Assembly: GCF_013347965.1 (NCBI RefSeq)
Contig: NZ_CP048810.1
Location: 3,719,501-3,783,500, forward strand
Direction: 5' to 3'
Source of the DNA: Pseudomonas bijieensis
Lineage (GTDB): Bacteria > Pseudomonadota > Gammaproteobacteria > Pseudomonadales > Pseudomonadaceae
DNA: 64,000 nucleotides
Every line of letters begins with the position of its first letter. The first letter of the stretch is position 1. The notes below the pieces were generated by a model. That model was given only the letters and a program-made list of their open reading frames with translations. It was not told the origin of the DNA and did not search any database. Below are positions 26,334 through 36,376 of the stretch, piece after piece. The position numbers and the translations under genes were made by a program.

Positions 26334-28784
26334 CTATTCCAGGGCTTTCCAGATGTCGGTGGCGTACTCACGGATGGTCCGATCCGAGGAGAACCAGCCC
26401 ATGCGCGCAGTGTTGAGCACCGCCGAACGCCACCATTGCTTGGAATCATGCCAACGTTCTTCGACCTTGGCCTGGGCGTCCCAGTAGGCGTCGAAATCGG
26501 CGCAGACCAGGAAACGGTCGTAATTGATCAATGAGTCCACCAGCCCGGCGTAGCGCATCGGATCATCCGGCGAGAACACCCCGCCGCGAATCGCCTGCAA
26601 CACATCATTGAGCCGATGGGAGGCGGCGATGTCCGGCTCGGCGCTGAATTCACCATTGCGCTTGCGGGCTTCGACCTGCTCAGCCGTCAAGCCGAAGATG
26701 AACATGTGCTCACCACCGACGCGCTCATGCATTTCCACGTTGGCGCCGTCCATGGTGCCGATAGTCAACGCACCGTTGAGACCGAACTTCATGTTGCTGG
26801 TGCCCGACGCTTCGAAACCGGCGGTGGAGATCTGCTCCGACAAATCCGCCGCAGGAATGATGCTCTCGGCCAGGCTGACGTTGTAGTTGGGCAGGAACAC
26901 CACTTTGAGCAAGCCACGCACGGTTGGGTCATTGTTGACCACTCGGGCGATGTCGTTGGTCAGCTTGATGATCAGCTTGGCTTGGTGGTAACTGGCGGCG
27001 GCCTTGCCGGCGAAGATTTTCACTCGCGGCACCCAGTCCACTTCCGGTTCGGCGCGGATCGCCTGGTACAGCGCCACGGTGTGCATCAGGTTGAGCAACT
27101 GGCGTTTGTACTCGTGGATCCGCTTGACCTGCACGTCGAACATCGCCGCCGGGTTCACGGCAATCCCCAACCGCTCGTGGATCAGGTAAGCCAGGGCTTT
27201 CTTGCTATGCAGACGCTGCTCGGCGAACTGTTTACGAAACGCCGGTTTATCGGCAAACGGCTCCAGTTCGATCAGACGCTGCTCGGGGTTGTCCAGCACG
27301 CTCGGGCCGAGGGCATCGACCATCATCGAGGTCAGTTCGGCGTTGGCCTGGAACAACCAGCGGCGGAAGGTGATGCCGTTGGTCTTGTTATTGATCCGGT
27401 CCGGATAGAGTTTGTGCAGCTCCGAGAACACCGTGCTGCGCATCAGTTGGGTATGCAGTCCGGACACGCCGTTGACGCTGTGGGAACCGAGGAACGCCAG
27501 GTTGCCCATGCGCACCCGGCGACCGTTGTCTTCTTCGATCAGCGACACCGAGCGCAACACATCGAAATCGTGCACGCCCTTGGCCCGCAGCGAATCGATG
27601 TGCTGGGCATTGATCAGGTAAATGATTTGCATGTGCCGGGGCAGCATGCGCTCCATCAGCCCTACCGGCCAGGTTTCCAGGGCTTCGGGCAGCAGCGTGT
27701 GGTTGGTGTAGGACAGCGTGTCCTGGGTGATCTGCCAGGCAGCGTCCCAGGCCACGTCGTAGACGTCCACCAGTTGCCGCATCAGTTCGGCCACGGCGAT
27801 CGACGGGTGGGTGTCGTTGAGCTGGATCGCCGCGTGATCGCCCAGGGTCAGCACCGAGGTGTGCATGTTGCGATGGCGGCGCAGCAAGTCCTGCAGCGAG
27901 GCGGCAACGAAGAAGTACTCCTGGCGCAGGCGCAGTTCCTGGCCGGCCTCGGTGCTGTCGGCCGGGTACAGCACACGGGAAATACTTTCCGCCCGGGCCA
28001 CCTCCGCTACCGCGCCCAGGTGGTCGCCGGCGTTGAAGCGCTCCAGGTGCAGGTCTTCCACCGCCCGGGCGCGCCACAGTCGCAAGGTATTGACGCTGGC
28101 ACCGCGCCAGCCCACCACTGGCGTGTCATAGGCAATGGCCCGCACGGTTTCCGCCGGGGACCAGACTTGCCGGGTCTTGCCGGCATCGTCGGTGACGGTC
28201 TCGACACTGCCGCCAAAGCCGATCGGGTAGACCACCTCTGGCCGCTCGAACTCCCACGGGTTACCGAAATCCAGCCAATGCTCGGTCTGCTCCTGCTGCC
28301 AGCCATCGACGATCGCCTGGCGGAACAAGCCGTGCTCATAGCGAATGCCGTAGCCGTGGCCGGCGATGCCCAGGGTCGACATGCTTTCCATGAAACACGC
28401 CGCCAGACGGCCGAGGCCGCCGTTGCCCAGTGCCGCATCCGGTTCGAGCAGGCGAATGCGCTCCAGGTCCACGCCCAGCTCAGTCAGGGCCTCACGCGCA
28501 GTGTCCAGCAGGCCGAGGTTGCTCAGGCTGTCGTAGAGCAAGCGACCGATGAGGAATTCCAGGGAGAGGTAATAGACACGCTTCTGGCCCTTGCGATAGA
28601 TCTGCCGCGTGTGGTCCATCCAGTGTTCGACCATATGGTCGCGGGCGGCAAGGGCAATGGCTTCGAACCAGTCGTGATCAAACGCATGATCCGGGTCCTT
28701 GCCGACGGCATAAGTGAGCTTGGTCAAAACGGCGTCGCGAAATGCAGCGACTTCAGCTTCGCGAACAAGTGGTTCTTGAGTCAT
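26334..28784 (-). CDS. glgP: Glycogen/starch phosphorylase
   Basis: An 816-residue glycosyltransferase (GT35) that releases glucose-1-phosphate from alpha-1,4-glucans using pyridoxal phosphate. The PLP-binding Lys lies in EASGTSNMKFGLNGA, and the family landmarks GNGGLGRLAACFMES, the RIHEYKRQLLN block and IGTMDGANVE are all visible. The length is normal. It stands alone, flanked by a REP pair on one side and a plain spacer on the other, so it is probably a single-gene unit rather than part of a glycogen operon. Confidence 0.97.
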   Translation of the reverse strand: MTQEPLVREAEVAAFRDAVLTKLTYAVGKDPDHAFDHDWFEAIALAARDHMVEHWMDHTRQIYRKGQKRVYYLSLEFLIGRLLYDSLSNLGLLDTAREALTELGVDLERIRLLEPDAALGNGGLGRLAACFMESMSTLGIAGHGYGIRYEHGLFRQAIVDGWQQEQTEHWLDFGNPWEFERPEVVYPIGFGGSVETVTDDAGKTRQVWSPAETVRAIAYDTPVVGWRGASVNTLRLWRARAVEDLHLERFNAGDHLGAVAEVARAESISRVLYPADSTEAGQELRLRQEYFFVAASLQDLLRRHRNMHTSVLTLGDHAAIQLNDTHPSIAVAELMRQLVDVYDVAWDAAWQITQDTLSYTNHTLLPEALETWPVGLMERMLPRHMQIIYLINAQHIDSLRAKGVHDFDVLRSVSLIEEDNGRRVRMGNLAFLGSHSVNGVSGLHTQLMRSTVFSELHKLYPDRINNKTNGITFRRWLFQANAELTSMMVDALGPSVLDNPEQRLIELEPFADKPAFRKQFAEQRLHSKKALAYLIHERLGIAVNPAAMFDVQVKRIHEYKRQLLNLMHTVALYQAIRAEPEVDWVPRVKIFAGKAAASYHQAKLIIKLTNDIARVVNNDPTVRGLLKVVFLPNYNVSLAESIIPAADLSEQISTAGFEASGTSNMKFGLNGALTIGTMDGANVEMHERVGGEHMFIFGLTAEQVEARKRNGEFSAEPDIAASHRLNDVLQAIRGGVFSPDDPMRYAGLVDSLINYDRFLVCADFDAYWDAQAKVEERWHDSKQWWRSAVLNTARMGWFSSDRTIREYATDIWKALE

Positions 28785-29036
28785 TGATGAGACCTCGAAC
28801 GAGCATGGAATTGTCTGAGCCTAGTCGGTCTGACAGACGGCACAGGCTCTGGTTCGGTGGTTTTTCCCTGTGACGGAGAATCGTCGCCAGGGAATTGCCG
28901 GATGAGCGAATGAATGCAGGGGCCGTGCCGGTCCGGGAGCGGTTTGGCCGGGATGAAAAAAAACTGGCGGATGGTCGTTCAAAATTTCACCAGTCCCGGT
29001 ATGATCGCGCGCCCTGATGCATGCTGGTAAACCGTG

Positions 29037-29474
29037 ATGATGAAGCCCAACCTGATCGCCGCCGCGGAGATCGACCGACTCGATACCTGGGCCAAGTACT
29101 CCGCCCCGATGTGCGGTTCCTGCGTGTCGAGCTGCTGCACGCTGCCGGTGGAGGTCAAGATCAAAGACCTGATCCGCATCGGCATCGTCGATGAGTTCGA
29201 ACTGGGCGACCCGCCGAAAAACATCGCCAAGCGCCTGCAAAAGGAAGGGATCGTCGAGCGCTACAACCAGAAGTCGGAAATCTTCACGCTCCAGCGCATG
29301 AGCAACAACGATTGCCTTTATCTGGACCGCAAGAGCCGCTTGTGCACCATTTATGAAAAGCGCCCGGACACTTGCCGCAACCATCCGCGGGTCGGGCCAC
29401 GGCCGGGCTATTGTGCCTACAAGCCCAAGGAAGTGGAGCGCGAGCGTAATCCGCGGACGCTGGACAAGTTCTGA
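29037..29474 (+). CDS. YkgJ-type cysteine-cluster protein
   Basis: A protein of about 145 residues with eight cysteines grouped as CGSCVSSCC near residue 30, then single Cys residues in NDCLYLD, LCTIYEKRPDTC and GYCAYKP. This is the Zn/Fe-chelating YkgJ (CxxCxxCC) pattern, with a link to metal binding but no known reaction. The frame opens with GTG-ATG-ATG, and I use the first ATG. In the 250 bp upstream I see no regulatory motif. Confidence 0.85.
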   Translation: MMKPNLIAAAEIDRLDTWAKYSAPMCGSCVSSCCTLPVEVKIKDLIRIGIVDEFELGDPPKNIAKRLQKEGIVERYNQKSEIFTLQRMSNNDCLYLDRKSRLCTIYEKRPDTCRNHPRVGPRPGYCAYKPKEVERERNPRTLDKF

Positions 29475-29508
29475 TCCATAGAAGGTTCAGCGGTGCCTGG
29501 ACCACTGT

Positions 29509-29604
29509 CATCGCGAGCAGGCTCGCTCCCACACTGGATTTGTATCGGACACAAAAAAGCGGTGGTCGCTGCAGATCAACTGTGGGAGCGAGCCTGCTCG
29601 CGAT
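29509..29604. repeat. REP inverted pair (REPIN)
   Basis: CATCGCGAGCAGGCTCGCTC and its inverted copy are separated by about 50 bp, between the converging YkgJ-type and typA genes. Confidence 0.9.
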
Positions 29605-29649
29605 GAGGCCCTTACAGACGCCACATAACTTCCAGCATAAAAACCAGGC

Positions 29650-29681
29650 AAAAAAAAGGCCCCGATCTCACGACCGGGGGC
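29650..29681 (-). terminator. typA rho-independent terminator (probably bidirectional)
   Basis: On the minus strand a stem GCCCCCGGTC / GATCGGGGCC is followed by seven T. On the plus strand the same hairpin is followed by GTTTTTC, so it could also end the YkgJ-type transcript. Confidence 0.85.
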
Positions 29682-29705
29682 GTTTTTCATTCAGCCTGGG
29701 CTAAA

Positions 29706-31526
29706 TCAGTTCTTGGCTTTCTTGGCAGCGCGGGTACGCTCGCTTTCATCCAGGATCTTCTTACGCAGGCGGATCGACTTCGGCGTCACTTCACACAATT
29801 CATCGTCCTGGATGAATTCCAGGGCCTGTTCCAGGGTGAAGCGAACAGGTGGAACCAGGGCGATGGTTTCGTCTTTGCCCGAAGCACGCATGTTGTCGAG
29901 CTTCTTGCCCTTGGTAGGGTTAACGCCCAGGTCGTTGTCACGGCTGTTCAGACCAACGATCTGGCCGCCGTAGATTTCCTGGCCGTGCTCGACGAACAGC
30001 TTGCCACGCGCCTGGAGGGTTTCCAGGGAGTAGGTCAGCGCCTTGCCGGTTTCAACCGAAACCAGAACGCCGTTCTGACGGCCAGACATGTCGCCAGACT
30101 TCATCACGTCGTAACGGTCGAAGATCGAGGTCAGGATGCCAGCACCGTTGGTCAGGGTCAGGAATTGGTTACGGAAACCGATCAGACCGCGAGCAGGGAT
30201 GTTGTATTCCAGACGTACACGGCCTTTGCCATCCGGCACCATGTTGGTCAGGTCGCCCTTACGCAGGCCCATCTCTTCCATCACCTTGCCCTGGGATTCT
30301 TCCGGCAGGTCGATGGTGACGTTTTCGAACGGTTCGTGCTTCACGCCGTCAACCAGACGGATGATCACTTCCGGACGGCCTACAGCCATTTCGAAGCCTT
30401 CGCGACGCATGGTTTCGATCAGAACCGAGAGGTGCAGTTCGCCACGGCCGGAGACCTTGAACTTATCGGCCGAGTCGCCTTCTTCAACGCGCAGTGCAAC
30501 GTTGTAGAGCAGTTCTTTGTCCAGGCGTTCCTTGATGTTACGGGACGTCACGAACTTGCCTTCTTTACCGCAGAATGGCGAGTCGTTGACCTGGAAGGTC
30601 ATGGAAACGGTCGGCTCGTCGACGGTCAACGGCTTCATCGCTTCAACGGTGTCCGGGTGGCACAGGGTGTCGGAGATGAACAGCGAGTCCATGCCGCTGA
30701 TGCAGACGATGTCGCCGGCAGCCGCTTCTTCAACGTCTACACGGTGCAGACCGTGGTGACCCATCAGCTTCAGGATACGACCATTGCGGCGCTTGCCGTC
30801 GGCACCGATAGCCACGACCGGGGTGTTCGGCTTGACGCGACCACGAGCGATACGGCCAACACCGATAACACCCAGGAAGCTGTTGTAGTCCAGTGCCGAG
30901 ATTTGCATCTGGAACGGACCGTCACGGTCGACTTTCGGTGCGGGTACGTTGTCGACGATCGACTGGTACAGCGGGGTCATGTCTTCAGCCATTTCGGTAT
31001 GGTCCAGACCGGCAATACCGTTCAGGGCCGAGGCGTAGACGACTTTGAAGTCCAGCTGTTCTTCGGTGGCGCCCAGGTTGTCGAACAGGTCGAAGATCTG
31101 GTCCAGGACCCAGTCCGGACGCGCGCCTGGACGGTCAACCTTGTTGATGCACACGATCGGACGCAGGCCGGCCTCGAAAGCCTTCTTGGTCACGAAACGG
31201 GTTTGCGGCATAGGGCCGTCCTGGGCGTCGACCAGCAGCAGCACGGAGTCGACCATCGACATCACGCGCTCTACTTCACCACCGAAGTCGGCGTGGCCCG
31301 GGGTGTCCACGATGTTGATGTGGTAGCCATTCCAGTTGATGGCGGTGTTTTTCGCCAGGATGGTAATACCGCGCTCTTTTTCCTGGTCGTTGGAGTCCAT
31401 CACGCGCTCGTCGTTGAGCTCGTTGCGCTCCAGGGTGCCGGATTGACGCAAGAGTTTGTCTACCAGGGTGGTCTTACCATGGTCAACGTGAGCAATGATG
31501 GCGATGTTGCGTAGATTTTCGATCAC
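29706..31526 (-). CDS. typA: Ribosome-associated GTPase TypA/BipA
   Basis: A 606-residue translational GTPase. G1 is [11 protein letters not shown]2 is around RGITI, G3 is [15 protein letters not shown], and G4 is [11 protein letters not shown]. Domain 2 and the EF-G-like domains III and V follow, then the BipA-specific C-terminal domain ([36 protein letters not shown]). It aids 50S assembly and stress adaptation, especially at low temperature. It is followed by a strong terminator and preceded by thiI on the same strand. Confidence 0.97.
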   Translation of the reverse strand: MIENLRNIAIIAHVDHGKTTLVDKLLRQSGTLERNELNDERVMDSNDQEKERGITILAKNTAINWNGYHINIVDTPGHADFGGEVERVMSMVDSVLLLVDAQDGPMPQTRFVTKKAFEAGLRPIVCINKVDRPGARPDWVLDQIFDLFDNLGATEEQLDFKVVYASALNGIAGLDHTEMAEDMTPLYQSIVDNVPAPKVDRDGPFQMQISALDYNSFLGVIGVGRIARGRVKPNTPVVAIGADGKRRNGRILKLMGHHGLHRVDVEEAAAGDIVCISGMDSLFISDTLCHPDTVEAMKPLTVDEPTVSMTFQVNDSPFCGKEGKFVTSRNIKERLDKELLYNVALRVEEGDSADKFKVSGRGELHLSVLIETMRREGFEMAVGRPEVIIRLVDGVKHEPFENVTIDLPEESQGKVMEEMGLRKGDLTNMVPDGKGRVRLEYNIPARGLIGFRNQFLTLTNGAGILTSIFDRYDVMKSGDMSGRQNGVLVSVETGKALTYSLETLQARGKLFVEHGQEIYGGQIVGLNSRDNDLGVNPTKGKKLDNMRASGKDETIALVPPVRFTLEQALEFIQDDELCEVTPKSIRLRKKILDESERTRAAKKAKN

Positions 31527-31664
31527 TTGTGTATCTCGATCAGAGGATTCGGTGTGCTGACAGGTCGTGGCAGCGATTTACGTTGAGTCCGACAAAGCCG
31601 TTACAGCCTGTCGGCGGCGTCGGGGGGCCGGTGACGCAGGCCACAGGCAAACAGCCCCGGGCAC

Positions 31665-33119
31665 TTAGCTCGGTCGATAAACGCGCACATTGGCATGCCC
31701 CTCACTGAGCAAATGGTGGGCATGCAGGCGACTCATCACGCCTTTGTCGCAATACAACAGGTACTGGCGAGTAGGGTCCAGTTCCTTGAAACGCGCGTTC
31801 ACTGCATAGAACGGCATCGTTTTTACCTCGATGCCGGCGACACTCAGCGGGTCGTCTTCAGCGTCGTCCGGATGACGGATGTCGATGATGATCTGACCGG
31901 CCAGCGCTTCGCCGACTTCTTCAATCTGTATGTCCTGGCCCAATTCGTCGATGACGCGATCGATCGGTACCAGCCTGGCGTTTTCGAGCGCCCGCTCGAG
32001 TATCGCCATGTCGAATTCTTTCTCTTCGTGCTCGACCCGCCCGCGCTTGGCCGCCGTCTTCGGGTTGACCGAGATGACGCCGCAGTACTCCGGCATGTGT
32101 CGGGCAAACTCGGCGGTGCCAATGGCATTGGCCTGGTCGATGATGTCCTGCTTGTGGCTGGCAATCAGCGGCCGCAGGACCAGCTTCTCGGTCACGCAGT
32201 CGATCACCGACAGGTTCGGCAACGTCTGGCTCGACACCTGGGAGATCGCCTCGCCGGTCACCAGCGCGTCGATTTGCAGGCGGTCGGCAATTCGTGAAGC
32301 GGCGCGCAACATCATACGCTTCAAAATGACGCCCATATGACTGTTATCGACTTTGCCGAGAATCTCGCCCAGGACTTCCTCGAACGGCACACTCACAAAT
32401 AACACGCGCTGGGAGCTGCCGTACTTCTTCCAGATGAAGTGCGCCACTTCCATCACGCCCAGTTCATGGGCACGCCCGCCGAGGTTGAAGAAGCAGAAAT
32501 GGCTCATCAGGCCGCGACGCATGATCTGGTAGGCCGCCACCGTGGAATCGAAACCGCCGGACATCAGCACCAGGGTCTGCTCCAGCGAGCCCAGCGGATA
32601 ACCGCCGATGCTGTTGTGCTGGCTGTGGATCACGAACAGCCGCTGGTCGCGAATTTCGATGCGCACTTCGATCTGTGGGTCTTTCAACGAAATACCGGCC
32701 GCACCGCACTGTCGGCGCAACTGGCTGCCGACGTACTTTTCCACATCCATCGAACTGAATGGGTGCTTGCCGGCACGCTTGCAACGCACCGAAAAGATCT
32801 TGCCGGCCAGGGCATCACCATAATGAAGCATGCACTTGGCAAGGATGTCGTCGAAATCCCCCAGCGGGTACTCATCGACTTGCAGGAAATGCGCGATGCC
32901 CGGCATGCAGCTCAGGCGCTCGGTCATTTCCTTCAGGACCTTGGGTTCGCTGACACGGGTTTCCAGCTCGAGGTTGTCCCACACGCCGTTCACCACCACG
33001 GCCGGGTCCAGGTCTCGGAGCACGGCGCGGATGTTCTTGGCCAACTGGCGGATGAAACGCATCCGTACCGGGCGGCTCTTGATGGTGATCTCGGGGAAGA
33101 CTTTTACGATTAGTTTCAT
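31665..33119 (-). CDS. thiI: tRNA 4-thiouridine synthase / sulfurtransferase ThiI
   Basis: A 484-residue protein. I start it at the ATG at 33119 ([11 protein letters not shown]), the family start, rather than an upstream ATG that would add 21 residues. A THUMP domain (residues 60-165) is followed by the ATP-pyrophosphatase with PP-loop [16 protein letters not shown]-terminal rhodanese domain ends [11 protein letters not shown], with the sulfur-carrying Cys present. It therefore has both the tRNA-thiolation part and the persulfide domain used for thiamine thiazole synthesis. In pseudomonads it sits between typA and glnA. Confidence 0.95.
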   Translation of the reverse strand: MKLIVKVFPEITIKSRPVRMRFIRQLAKNIRAVLRDLDPAVVVNGVWDNLELETRVSEPKVLKEMTERLSCMPGIAHFLQVDEYPLGDFDDILAKCMLHYGDALAGKIFSVRCKRAGKHPFSSMDVEKYVGSQLRRQCGAAGISLKDPQIEVRIEIRDQRLFVIHSQHNSIGGYPLGSLEQTLVLMSGGFDSTVAAYQIMRRGLMSHFCFFNLGGRAHELGVMEVAHFIWKKYGSSQRVLFVSVPFEEVLGEILGKVDNSHMGVILKRMMLRAASRIADRLQIDALVTGEAISQVSSQTLPNLSVIDCVTEKLVLRPLIASHKQDIIDQANAIGTAEFARHMPEYCGVISVNPKTAAKRGRVEHEEKEFDMAILERALENARLVPIDRVIDELGQDIQIEEVGEALAGQIIIDIRHPDDAEDDPLSVAGIEVKTMPFYAVNARFKELDPTRQYLLYCDKGVMSRLHAHHLLSEGHANVRVYRPS

Positions 33120-33215
33120 GAAAACAGCGCGCGAACGGCCAGCCGAAAAAGGGGGGCGCGGATTATAGCGGAAATTGCTCAAGGTTTAACCAGTTAATGT
33201 GCAGATCGTTTTGCA

Positions 33216-33232
33216 TGCACCAAAACAGGTCA
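33216..33232. promoter_or_regulatory. NtrC-like enhancer site upstream of glnA
   Basis: TGCACCA-AAA-CAGGTCA has one perfect NtrC half-site and one weak half-site, about 130 bp upstream of the predicted sigma-54 start. A second half-site, TGGTGCA, lies at 33309-33315. Confidence 0.5.
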
Positions 33233-33335
33233 TTATCGATTGACGACGCCACATTGCAGTGCGTTATTGTCTGACAATCCGCGATTAAGGCCCTCAAAAG
33301 CGTGGATTTGGTGCAAAAAACCCATGCTGGGGCAC

Positions 33336-33351
33336 TGGCATGCAATTTGCT
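33336..33351 (+). promoter_or_regulatory. Sigma-54 promoter of glnA
   Basis: TGGCATGCAATTTGCT has GG and GC ten bases apart and matches the -24/-12 consensus at nearly every position. Transcription would begin near 33362, leaving a leader of about 85 bases before glnA. It explains most of the 328 bp gap between thiI and glnA. Confidence 0.85.
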
Positions 33352-33447
33352 CCCTTGTGAGGCAGGTTGCCTTGGCAGAGTATTCGCGCCGGCATCACCC
33401 ATATCTAAGGGCACTCCACTACCCGCCCGAAGCCACCCGGAGGACAT

Positions 33448-34854
33448 ATGTCGAAGTCGGTTCAACTCATCAAAGATCATGACGTCAAGTGGATTGATCT
33501 GCGCTTCACTGACACCAAAGGTACTCAACATCACGTGACCATGCCGGCCCGTGATGCGCTGGACGACGAATTCTTTGAAATCGGGAAAATGTTCGACGGC
33601 TCCTCCATCTCCGGCTGGAAAGGCATCGAAGCCTCCGACATGATCCTGATGCCGGACGACGAAACCGCCGTCCTGGACCCGTTCACCGAAGAGCCGACCC
33701 TGATCCTGGTCTGCGACATCATCGAACCTTCGACCATGCAAGGCTATGACCGCGACCCACGCGCCATTGCCCACCGCGCCGAGGAATACCTGAAGTCCAC
33801 CGGTATCGGCGACACCGCTTTCTTCGGTCCTGAGCCTGAGTTCTTCATCTTCGACTCGGTCAAGTTCAAGTCCGACATCTCCGGCTCCATGTTCAAGATC
33901 TTCTCCGAACAAGGTTCGTGGATGTCCGACCAGGACGTGGAAGGCGGTAACAAAGGCCACCGTCCAGGTATCAAGGGCGGCTACTTCCCGGTTCCACCGT
34001 TCGACCACGACCACGAGATCCGTACCTCCATGTGCAACGCACTGGAAGAGATGGGCCAGACCGTCGAAGTTCACCACCACGAAGTGGCGACTGCCGGCCA
34101 GAACGAAATCGGCGTGAAGTTCAACACGCTGGTCAAGAAGGCTGACGAAGTCCAGACCCTGAAGTACTGCGTGCACAACGTTGCCGATGCCTATGGCCGC
34201 ACCGCGACCTTCATGCCGAAGCCTCTGTACGGCGACAACGGTTCGGGCATGCACGTTCACATGTCGATCTCCAAGGACGGCAAGAACACCTTCGCAGGCG
34301 AAGGCTATGCCGGCCTGTCGGACACCGCCCTGTACTTCATCGGCGGTATCATCAAGCACGGTAAGGCCCTGAACGGCTTCACCAACCCGTCGACCAACTC
34401 CTACAAGCGTCTGGTACCAGGCTTCGAAGCCCCGGTCATGCTGGCCTACTCGGCTCGCAACCGCTCCGCCTCGATCCGTATTCCTTACGTGAACAGCCCG
34501 AAAGCCCGCCGTATCGAAGCTCGCTTCCCGGATCCGGCTGCCAACCCATACCTGGCCTTCGCTGCACTGATGATGGCCGGCCTGGACGGTATCCAGAACA
34601 AGATCCACCCTGGCGATGCCGCCGACAAAAACCTGTATGACCTGCCGCCTGAAGAGGCCAAGGAAATCCCACAGGTTTGCGGTAGCCTGAAAGAAGCCTT
34701 GGAAGAGCTGGACAAGGGCCGTGCGTTCCTGACCAAGGGCGGCGTATTCAGCGATGACTTCATCGACGCTTACATCGCACTGAAAAGCGAAGAAGAAATC
34801 AAGGTTCGCACCTTCGTACACCCACTGGAATATGAGCTGTACTACAGCTGCTGA
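33448..34854 (+). CDS. glnA: Glutamine synthetase type I
   Basis: A 468-residue enzyme that makes glutamine from glutamate, ammonia and ATP as a dodecamer. Motifs are [38 protein letters not shown], the HVHMS active-site strand and the adenylylation Tyr in NLYDLPPEE (about residue 398), so covalent control by GlnE is expected. The start ATG has GGAGG just upstream. It is preceded by a sigma-54 promoter with NtrC-like sites and followed by a clear terminator. NtrB and NtrC are encoded 2.4 kb downstream. Confidence 0.98.
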   Translation: MSKSVQLIKDHDVKWIDLRFTDTKGTQHHVTMPARDALDDEFFEIGKMFDGSSISGWKGIEASDMILMPDDETAVLDPFTEEPTLILVCDIIEPSTMQGYDRDPRAIAHRAEEYLKSTGIGDTAFFGPEPEFFIFDSVKFKSDISGSMFKIFSEQGSWMSDQDVEGGNKGHRPGIKGGYFPVPPFDHDHEIRTSMCNALEEMGQTVEVHHHEVATAGQNEIGVKFNTLVKKADEVQTLKYCVHNVADAYGRTATFMPKPLYGDNGSGMHVHMSISKDGKNTFAGEGYAGLSDTALYFIGGIIKHGKALNGFTNPSTNSYKRLVPGFEAPVMLAYSARNRSASIRIPYVNSPKARRIEARFPDPAANPYLAFAALMMAGLDGIQNKIHPGDAADKNLYDLPPEEAKEIPQVCGSLKEALEELDKGRAFLTKGGVFSDDFIDAYIALKSEEEIKVRTFVHPLEYELYYSC

Positions 34855-34892
34855 TCCGGTAAGCGCCGCCACGCACGGCGTGAATTAAAGAG

Positions 34893-34917
34893 AGGCCTCC
34901 TTCGGGAGGCCTTTTTT
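34893..34917 (+). terminator. glnA rho-independent terminator
   Basis: AGGCCTCC-TTC-GGGAGGCCT forms a tight stem followed by six T, 38 bp after the glnA stop. Confidence 0.93.
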
Positions 34918-34977
34918 ATGGGCGCAGGTTGCGTGCATGATGCCTCCCCGCCCCCTCCATAGAAGACGAGACTGCCC

Positions 34978-35541
34978 ATGACTTTGCGCTTCAAGCTCTG
35001 CCTTGCCCTGTCTGCCGCGCTGTTGGCCGGCACCGCCGAAGCCGCCTCCACTCCCGCTCCTGACGCCCTTACCCCGCTGCTTAACGCCATTGGCGAACGC
35101 CTGGCCCTCGCCGATGATGTGGCGTTGAGCAAATGGGACAGCCATAAACCGGTAGAAGACCGTCAGCGCGAGCGGGAAGTGATTGCCGCTGCCGTCGCCC
35201 AGGCGCCGGCCTACAAGCTGAGTGGCGAAACCGTGGAAGCGTTTTTCGCAGCCCAGATAGAAGCCAACAAAATGGTGCAGTACATCGACTTGTCCGACTG
35301 GGCCCTGGAAGGCAAGGCCCCGGACCTTCCGCGCCCGGACCTGGTGGGACAGATCCGCCCGCAACTCGACCGACTGCAAAAGCGGCTGCTGCAACAACTG
35401 GCCGACTTCGCCCCCTACCGCACCGACCCGCAGTGCCCGCAATGGCTGGCTCGAGCTACCCACCACAACAAGCAGCACCCGGTGCACCGGCTGGCCCTGA
35501 TCCGGGCAACCGGAGGACTGTGCCTCTCCCCAAAATCCTGA
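34978..35541 (+). CDS. Periplasmic chorismate mutase (AroQ-gamma type)
   Basis: A 187-residue secreted chorismate mutase. A signal peptide (residues 1-23, ending GTAEA-A) is followed by the helical AroQ domain: LLNAIGERLALADDVALSKWDSHKPVEDRQRE holds the conserved Arg/Lys and Asp, and AFFAAQIEANKMVQY the later Glu/Gln contact. A gamma-class C-terminal extension contains a Cys pair (DPQCPQW, GGLCL) that could form a disulfide in the periplasm. It converts chorismate to prephenate outside the cytosol; the physiological use is unknown. It lies alone between glnA and two REP pairs. Confidence 0.88.
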   Translation: MTLRFKLCLALSAALLAGTAEAASTPAPDALTPLLNAIGERLALADDVALSKWDSHKPVEDRQREREVIAAAVAQAPAYKLSGETVEAFFAAQIEANKMVQYIDLSDWALEGKAPDLPRPDLVGQIRPQLDRLQKRLLQQLADFAPYRTDPQCPQWLARATHHNKQHPVHRLALIRATGGLCLSPKS

Positions 35542-35556
35542 GCCCCCCCCTTCCCC

Positions 35557-35645
35557 TGTGGGAGCGAGCCTGCTCGCGATGAGGCCTGCACATCCAACAC
35601 CTCAGCGCCTGACACGCCGCCATCGCGAGCAGGCTCGCTCCCACA
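35557..35645. repeat. REP inverted pair (REPIN), first of two
   Basis: The pair GTGGGAGCGAGCCTGCTCGC and its inverted copy starts 16 bp after the chorismate mutase stop. Together with the next pair it accounts for the 319 bp gap. Confidence 0.9.
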
Positions 35646-35690
35646 GGGATCCAGCGTCGGCCATAAAGGCTGTGAACACCACAGATCCAA

Positions 35691-35777
35691 TGTGGGAGCG
35701 GGCTTGCTCGCGAAGGGCCGCCACATCCAACATCTCAGCGACTGACACACCGCTTTCGCGAGCAAGCCCGCTCCCAC
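35691..35777. repeat. REP inverted pair (REPIN), second of two, GGGCTTGCTCGCGAA type
   Basis: This pair belongs to the other sequence class from its neighbour 45 bp away, which suggests two independent insertions rather than a tandem duplication. Confidence 0.9.
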
Positions 35778-35860
35778 AAGGGGTGCGATACAACAACTTG
35801 GGCCATCCGCGTCGCCTGGCCTATGCTGCACCCATCACTTTTCGTTTTCGGTCGATTTTC

Positions 35861-36376
35861 ATGGGTCGTGGTTTTTCAATCATCCTGTTGTTGCTGGCTC
35901 TGCCAGCCGCCGCGCAGATCTACAAGTACACCGATGCCGAGGGCAACACCGCCTATAGCAACCAGCCACCCCAAGGCGTACCGGCTCAGACGGTGGAATT
36001 ACCGCCGCTCAACAGCATCGAACGCCAATCCCCGGCCAGCCCGGGCGCACCACCAGCCTCCGCGAACAGCGACGAGCCACGCAATGCCTACGAGATACTG
36101 GAACTGACGGACATTCCCACCGACGAGGCCCTGCGCGCCAACAACGGCACCTTCACTGTTGGCGTACAGGCTCAACCGCGATTGCGCAGCCCGCATCTGT
36201 TCCGGCTGCTACTGGACGGGCACCCCTACGGCCAGCCGACCAACGTGCCACGCCTGCAATTGGTGAATATCGACCGGGGCGAGCACAGCCTGGCGGTCCA
36301 GGTGATTGATGGGGAAACCCTCGTGCAACAAAGCGAAACCGTCACCTTCACCGTGCAGCGGGTGCACCGGCCATGA
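35861..36376 (+). CDS. DUF4124 domain exported protein (first of a tandem pair)
   Basis: A 171-residue protein. I start it at the ATG at 35861; the open frame to 35558 runs through REP sequence and is not coding. A signal peptide (residues 2-18, cleaved near PAAAQ) is followed by the DUF4124 pattern IYKYTDAEGNTAYSNQPPQG. The C-terminal half is beta-rich (GEHSLAVQVIDGE), like an immunoglobulin-type fold. Its function is unknown. It overlaps the next gene by four bases, and the two share the same plan, so they arose by duplication. Confidence 0.82.
   Translation: MGRGFSIILLLLALPAAAQIYKYTDAEGNTAYSNQPPQGVPAQTVELPPLNSIERQSPASPGAPPASANSDEPRNAYEILELTDIPTDEALRANNGTFTVGVQAQPRLRSPHLFRLLLDGHPYGQPTNVPRLQLVNIDRGEHSLAVQVIDGETLVQQSETVTFTVQRVHRP

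Noticed and set aside
33163..34872. A 569-codon minus-strand frame opposite glnA
   Set aside because: It is antisense to a highly conserved gene with a proven-type promoter and terminator, and has no recognisable domain.
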